Shown here: positions 61,723-64,000 of the stretch, piece by piece
Layout of the letters: each line of letters starts with the position of its first letter
Position numbering within the stretch: the stretch's first letter is position 1
Assembly (NCBI RefSeq): GCF_009720365.1
Contig: NZ_WBZD01000020.1
Location: 186,001-250,000, forward strand
Length of the DNA stretch: 64,000 nucleotides
Source of the DNA: Catellatospora paridis
GTDB taxonomy: Bacteria > Actinomycetota > Actinomycetes > Mycobacteriales > Micromonosporaceae
Reading direction: 5' to 3'
Program-made: the position numbers and the translations under genes
The notes under the pieces: model-generated
What the model was told of the DNA's origin: nothing
The model's input: the letters and a program-made list of their open reading frames with translations, nothing else
Database searches by the model: none

Positions 61723-62247
61723 TCAGGCGCCGTCGGCGCGGTGCTTGTCGATGGCCTTGCGGCGGGCGAGGCGATGCTCGCGGCGGATCTCGGCCTCGTG
61801 GGAGCGGCGTACGTCCTCGGGGCTCTCCGGGACCACCGGCGGCACCGCGCGGGGGTTGCCGTCCGCGTCGACCCCGACGAACACCAGGTATGCCGTGGCC
61901 ACGTTGACGGGCTCTCGGTCGGCCTCGTTCCAGCGCTCGGCGAACACCGTCACGCCGATCTCCAGCGAGGTCTTGCCGGTCCAGTTGACCTGCGCCTTGG
62001 CGTGCACCAGGTCGCCGACCTTGACCGGCACCATGAGCGTGATCTCGTCGATGGCCACCGTCACCGCGTTGAACCCGCAGTGCCGGGCCGCGGCGGCGCC
62101 CGCCGCGTCGTCCACGAACTTCATGATCACGCCACCGTGCACGGTCCCGTACAGGTTGACGTCCTGGTTCGTCATGATGCGGCTCAGCGTGACCCGCGAG
62201 AACGCGGTCGGGTGGCCGTGCGGTGGAGTGTCGATCACGCCGTTCAC
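61723..62247 (-). CDS. Acyl-CoA thioesterase (hot-dog fold)
   Basis: The 174-residue product has the YciA/BACH-type features VTLSRIMTNQDVNLYGTVHGG (active-site Asn/Asp region), GGVIMKFVDDAAGAAAAR, and VTVAIDEITLMVPVKVGD. It hydrolyses acyl-CoA thioesters. The C-terminal tail is basic and charged. The GTG at 62247 is preferred over a longer ATG frame; GTG at 62238 is also possible. It lies upstream of the acetoacetyl-CoA synthetase on the same strand, so they may share a role in acyl-CoA handling. Confidence 0.85.
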   Translation of the reverse strand: MNGVIDTPPHGHPTAFSRVTLSRIMTNQDVNLYGTVHGGVIMKFVDDAAGAAAARHCGFNAVTVAIDEITLMVPVKVGDLVHAKAQVNWTGKTSLEIGVTVFAERWNEADREPVNVATAYLVFVGVDADGNPRAVPPVVPESPEDVRRSHEAEIRREHRLARRKAIDKHRADGA

Positions 62248-62304
62248 CGTACGCCCCCGGCCGAACGGTTGACGCACGGCGGGATTTCAGTAAGGTAGCC
62301 GCAC

Positions 62305-62886
62305 ATGCGCCATGTATGGAGCCTTCTCGCCGGAATTGTGATCACGCCCCTGGCCTGGTTCGCCGTCGCGTACGGACAGGCCGTCATGTTCGACGCCGCG
62401 CAAGTCGGCGGTCACCGTCCGCTGTGGCTGGGGCTGGTGCTGTTCGCCGCCGTCGGCCTGCTGCTCGGCCTGGTCGGCAGCCTGCGGGTGTCACCCGCGG
62501 GACCGCTGTTCGTGGCGTTGAGCTACGTCGGCGCGACCGCCTTCCTCATCGCCCGGCCCGAGGCGGCCAAGCAGGCGCTGCCCGACCTGCTCGAGGTCTC
62601 CGGCACCCTGATCGTCCCGCTGAGCCCGGTGTCCACCGGCGTGCTGGGGTTGATCGGGATGATGCTGCTGATCGCCGTACTGAGCCTGCAGCGCTGGCGC
62701 AGCTGGCCGCGTCCGGCCGCGGCGACCGAGCCGACCTGGCCGGAGATGCTGGCCCCGTCCTCCGCCGACCGCCACGAGAACACGCTGGCAGACCGCGACT
62801 CGTTCAACGGCTTCGCCGACTTGCGGACCCCGGCAGACGCGAGCGGCGTCGATGCGCCATCCTGGAGCGCGCCAACCAAGGTCTGA
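62305..62886 (+). CDS. Small membrane protein, four predicted segments
   Basis: The 193-residue product begins MRHVWSLLAGIVITPLAWFAV and has four hydrophobic segments up to about residue 128, then a polar tail. No family is recognised. The next gene starts MRHIGSFLLALVFAPAIFLL with the same four-segment plan, so they are tandem paralogues. It was probably formed by duplication and may act as a pair with it. Confidence 0.65.
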   Translation: MRHVWSLLAGIVITPLAWFAVAYGQAVMFDAAQVGGHRPLWLGLVLFAAVGLLLGLVGSLRVSPAGPLFVALSYVGATAFLIARPEAAKQALPDLLEVSGTLIVPLSPVSTGVLGLIGMMLLIAVLSLQRWRSWPRPAAATEPTWPEMLAPSSADRHENTLADRDSFNGFADLRTPADASGVDAPSWSAPTKV

Positions 62887-62900
62887 CCCCGGAGGCATGG

Positions 62901-63914
62901 ATGCGCCACATTGGATCGTTTCTGCTCGCGCTCGTGTTCGCCCCAGCGATCTTCTTGCTGACCGGGACCGGACTCAGCGCCTTCCAGACCATGTGGGTGT
63001 CCGGCGGTGCGCCGTCCGCGGTCGTCGACGCCGCCGTCGCCACGGGCGCGCTGCTGCTGGCGAGCATCCTCTACGCGATCCTCACCATGGTCCGGCTGTC
63101 CCCGGTCGGCCCGTTCCTGGCCGGGCTGGGCATGTTCGTCATGAGCGCGTGGGCGGCGAGCTGGCCGCAGTCCTATGCCGAGACGTTCGCCATGCTCGAC
63201 GTGCACATGGGCGGCGCGGTCGGCCAGTCCGGCCTCGGCCTGGTGCTGGCAGTGCCGCTGCTGGCCACGGTGGTGAGCCCGCGCCGCTGGCGCAAGCACG
63301 AGCGGCTGGCCGACGAGACCGTCGCGCTGCAGGCGTACCCGCTGCAGCAGGGTCGCCCGGCCGTGCCTGCGGACCAGACCCGGGCGTTCACCAGCGTGCC
63401 CGGCGAGACGGGGTACACCGGCCTGCCCGACGTGCCGCCGCCGTCGCTGCACTACCCGCGTGCCACGCCGCAGAGCATCCCGACGGTGAACGTGCCGCCC
63501 ACCCCGGTCGCACCCCCGCAGGCCGCACCGCCGCAAGCTGCACCCCCGAAGGCTGCACCGTCGAAGGCGGCCCGGTCGAAGGCCGCGCCCGTCGCGGCTG
63601 CTCCGCCCGGCGAGGCCCCGCCGCTGCCGCGCCGCACCCCGGCGGCCGAGTCGGCCGTCGCCGCCGCGGCGACCCAGCCCGCGGTTTCCGCGCAGGCCAC
63701 GACCCAGCCGGCGCCCCCGGCCCAGGCTGCTCCGCCGGTGGCGCAGCCTCCGGTCGCGCAGCCCGCGGTCCCGCCGCAGCGTTCGGCCACGGCGCCTTCC
63801 TCGGCCGCTCCGGCGGCTTCGCAGAGCCCGGTGCCGCCGCCGCTGCCCGAGGAGTCGACGGTCATGCTGACCCCGCCCGCCGACCAGCAGACCATCAAGT
63901 TGGAGAGGGACTGA
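62901..63914 (+). CDS. Membrane protein with long Ala/Pro/Gln-rich tail
   Basis: The 337-residue product has four membrane segments (about 1-130), related to the upstream gene, and then a polar tail. From about 200 on, the tail is Pro/Ala-rich with repeated PxxAAP units (PPQAAPPQAAPPKAAPSK). It begins with the ATG at 62901 after GGAGG. The tail is disordered and probably cytoplasmic. Function unknown. Confidence 0.65.
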   Translation: MRHIGSFLLALVFAPAIFLLTGTGLSAFQTMWVSGGAPSAVVDAAVATGALLLASILYAILTMVRLSPVGPFLAGLGMFVMSAWAASWPQSYAETFAMLDVHMGGAVGQSGLGLVLAVPLLATVVSPRRWRKHERLADETVALQAYPLQQGRPAVPADQTRAFTSVPGETGYTGLPDVPPPSLHYPRATPQSIPTVNVPPTPVAPPQAAPPQAAPPKAAPSKAARSKAAPVAAAPPGEAPPLPRRTPAAESAVAAAATQPAVSAQATTQPAPPAQAAPPVAQPPVAQPAVPPQRSATAPSSAAPAASQSPVPPPLPEESTVMLTPPADQQTIKLERD

Positions 63915-63921
63915 CTCACCC

Positions 63922-63967
63922 GGCCCACGACTGCGTTGTTGTGACAACGACACAGCAGTCGTGGGCC
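63922..63967. terminator. Hairpin after the last gene
   Basis: GGCCCACGACTGC (63922-63934) and GCAGTCGTGGGCC (63955-63967) are perfect 13-base arms, with more pairing possible inside the 20-base loop (GTTGT with ACAAC). It lies eight bases past the stop at 63914. Confidence 0.75.
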
Positions 63968-64000
63968 GCGCCGTCAGCTGTCCGCCGGGCGCGGCCCGTC

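Noticed and set aside
59522-62272. 916-codon open frame on the plus strand
   Set aside because: It lies opposite acetoacetyl-CoA synthetase and the thioesterase; no domain is visible.
1-64000. CRISPR array, tRNA, rRNA, prophage or intact IS
   Set aside because: No regularly spaced repeats, cloverleaf-type sequences, integrase genes or complete transposase were found by reading. A tRNA scan would be needed to exclude a missed tRNA.

Overview
This window is high-GC actinobacterial chromosome. The clues are a WhiB regulator, DUF3499, the coenzyme F420 genes fbiA, fbiB and fbiC, a mycosin-type protease, frequent GTG and TTG starts, and ATGA/GTGA stop-start overlaps. The gene set and the proline-rich PPE-like protein fit a Micromonosporaceae-type organism. 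That placement is inference; nothing here fixes the genus. I see no tRNA, rRNA, CRISPR array or prophage.

Layout. (1) 1-2.9 kb: the start of an aldehyde dehydrogenase running off the left edge, then an aldehyde dehydrogenase-gabT pair for putrescine/GABA catabolism. (2) 3.1-30.5 kb: a surface-glycan locus. It begins with an LCP ligase, a polyprenyl-phosphate sugar transferase and a GT4 enzyme. Next come D-rhamnose genes (rmd, and gmd at the far end) with GT4 enzymes and a Wzy/WaaL-type polymerase. Inside it sits a block (about 10.5-26.6 kb) with a Wzm/Wzt exporter, two FkbM-type methyltransferases, a pyruvyl transferase, an acyltransferase and four more glycosyltransferases. Both edges of this block carry decayed pieces of the same polymerase-GT gene pair, and an IS remnant lies where its two gene arms converge. 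(3) 30.8-45.1 kb: a phosphopantetheinyl transferase, then polyamine uptake (potABCD plus a second potD) and catabolism (two PuuB-like oxidases, an aminotransferase, an aldehyde dehydrogenase, a saccharopine-dehydrogenase-like protein) around an Lrp/AsnC regulator. (4) 45.2-51.0 kb: DUF3499, a degenerate metallopeptidase-family protein, whiB, fbiC, fbiA and fbiB. (5) 51.2-53.9 kb: a coupled three-gene ESX-like cassette (WXG-like protein, PPE-like protein, mycosin) with no secretion core beside it. (6) 53.9-64 kb: an ArsR-type regulator, a DUF3616-like protein, manC, a GT4 enzyme, a TIGR03089-type protein, acetoacetyl-CoA synthetase, a thioesterase and two tandem membrane proteins.

How the genes work together. 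ManC makes GDP-mannose. Gmd and Rmd would turn it into GDP-D-rhamnose for the GT4 enzymes. One route would use the polymerase and LCP protein; the other would export finished chains through Wzm/Wzt. The methyltransferase just after wzt ends in a coiled coil, which suggests a chain-terminating ruler like WbdD. PotABCD would import putrescine or spermidine, which the oxidase, aminotransferase and dehydrogenase steps would convert through GABA to succinate semialdehyde under Lrp control. Most intergenic gaps between convergent genes hold long inverted repeats that look like two-way terminators. Two of these, 18.6 kb apart, are copies of one palindromic element.
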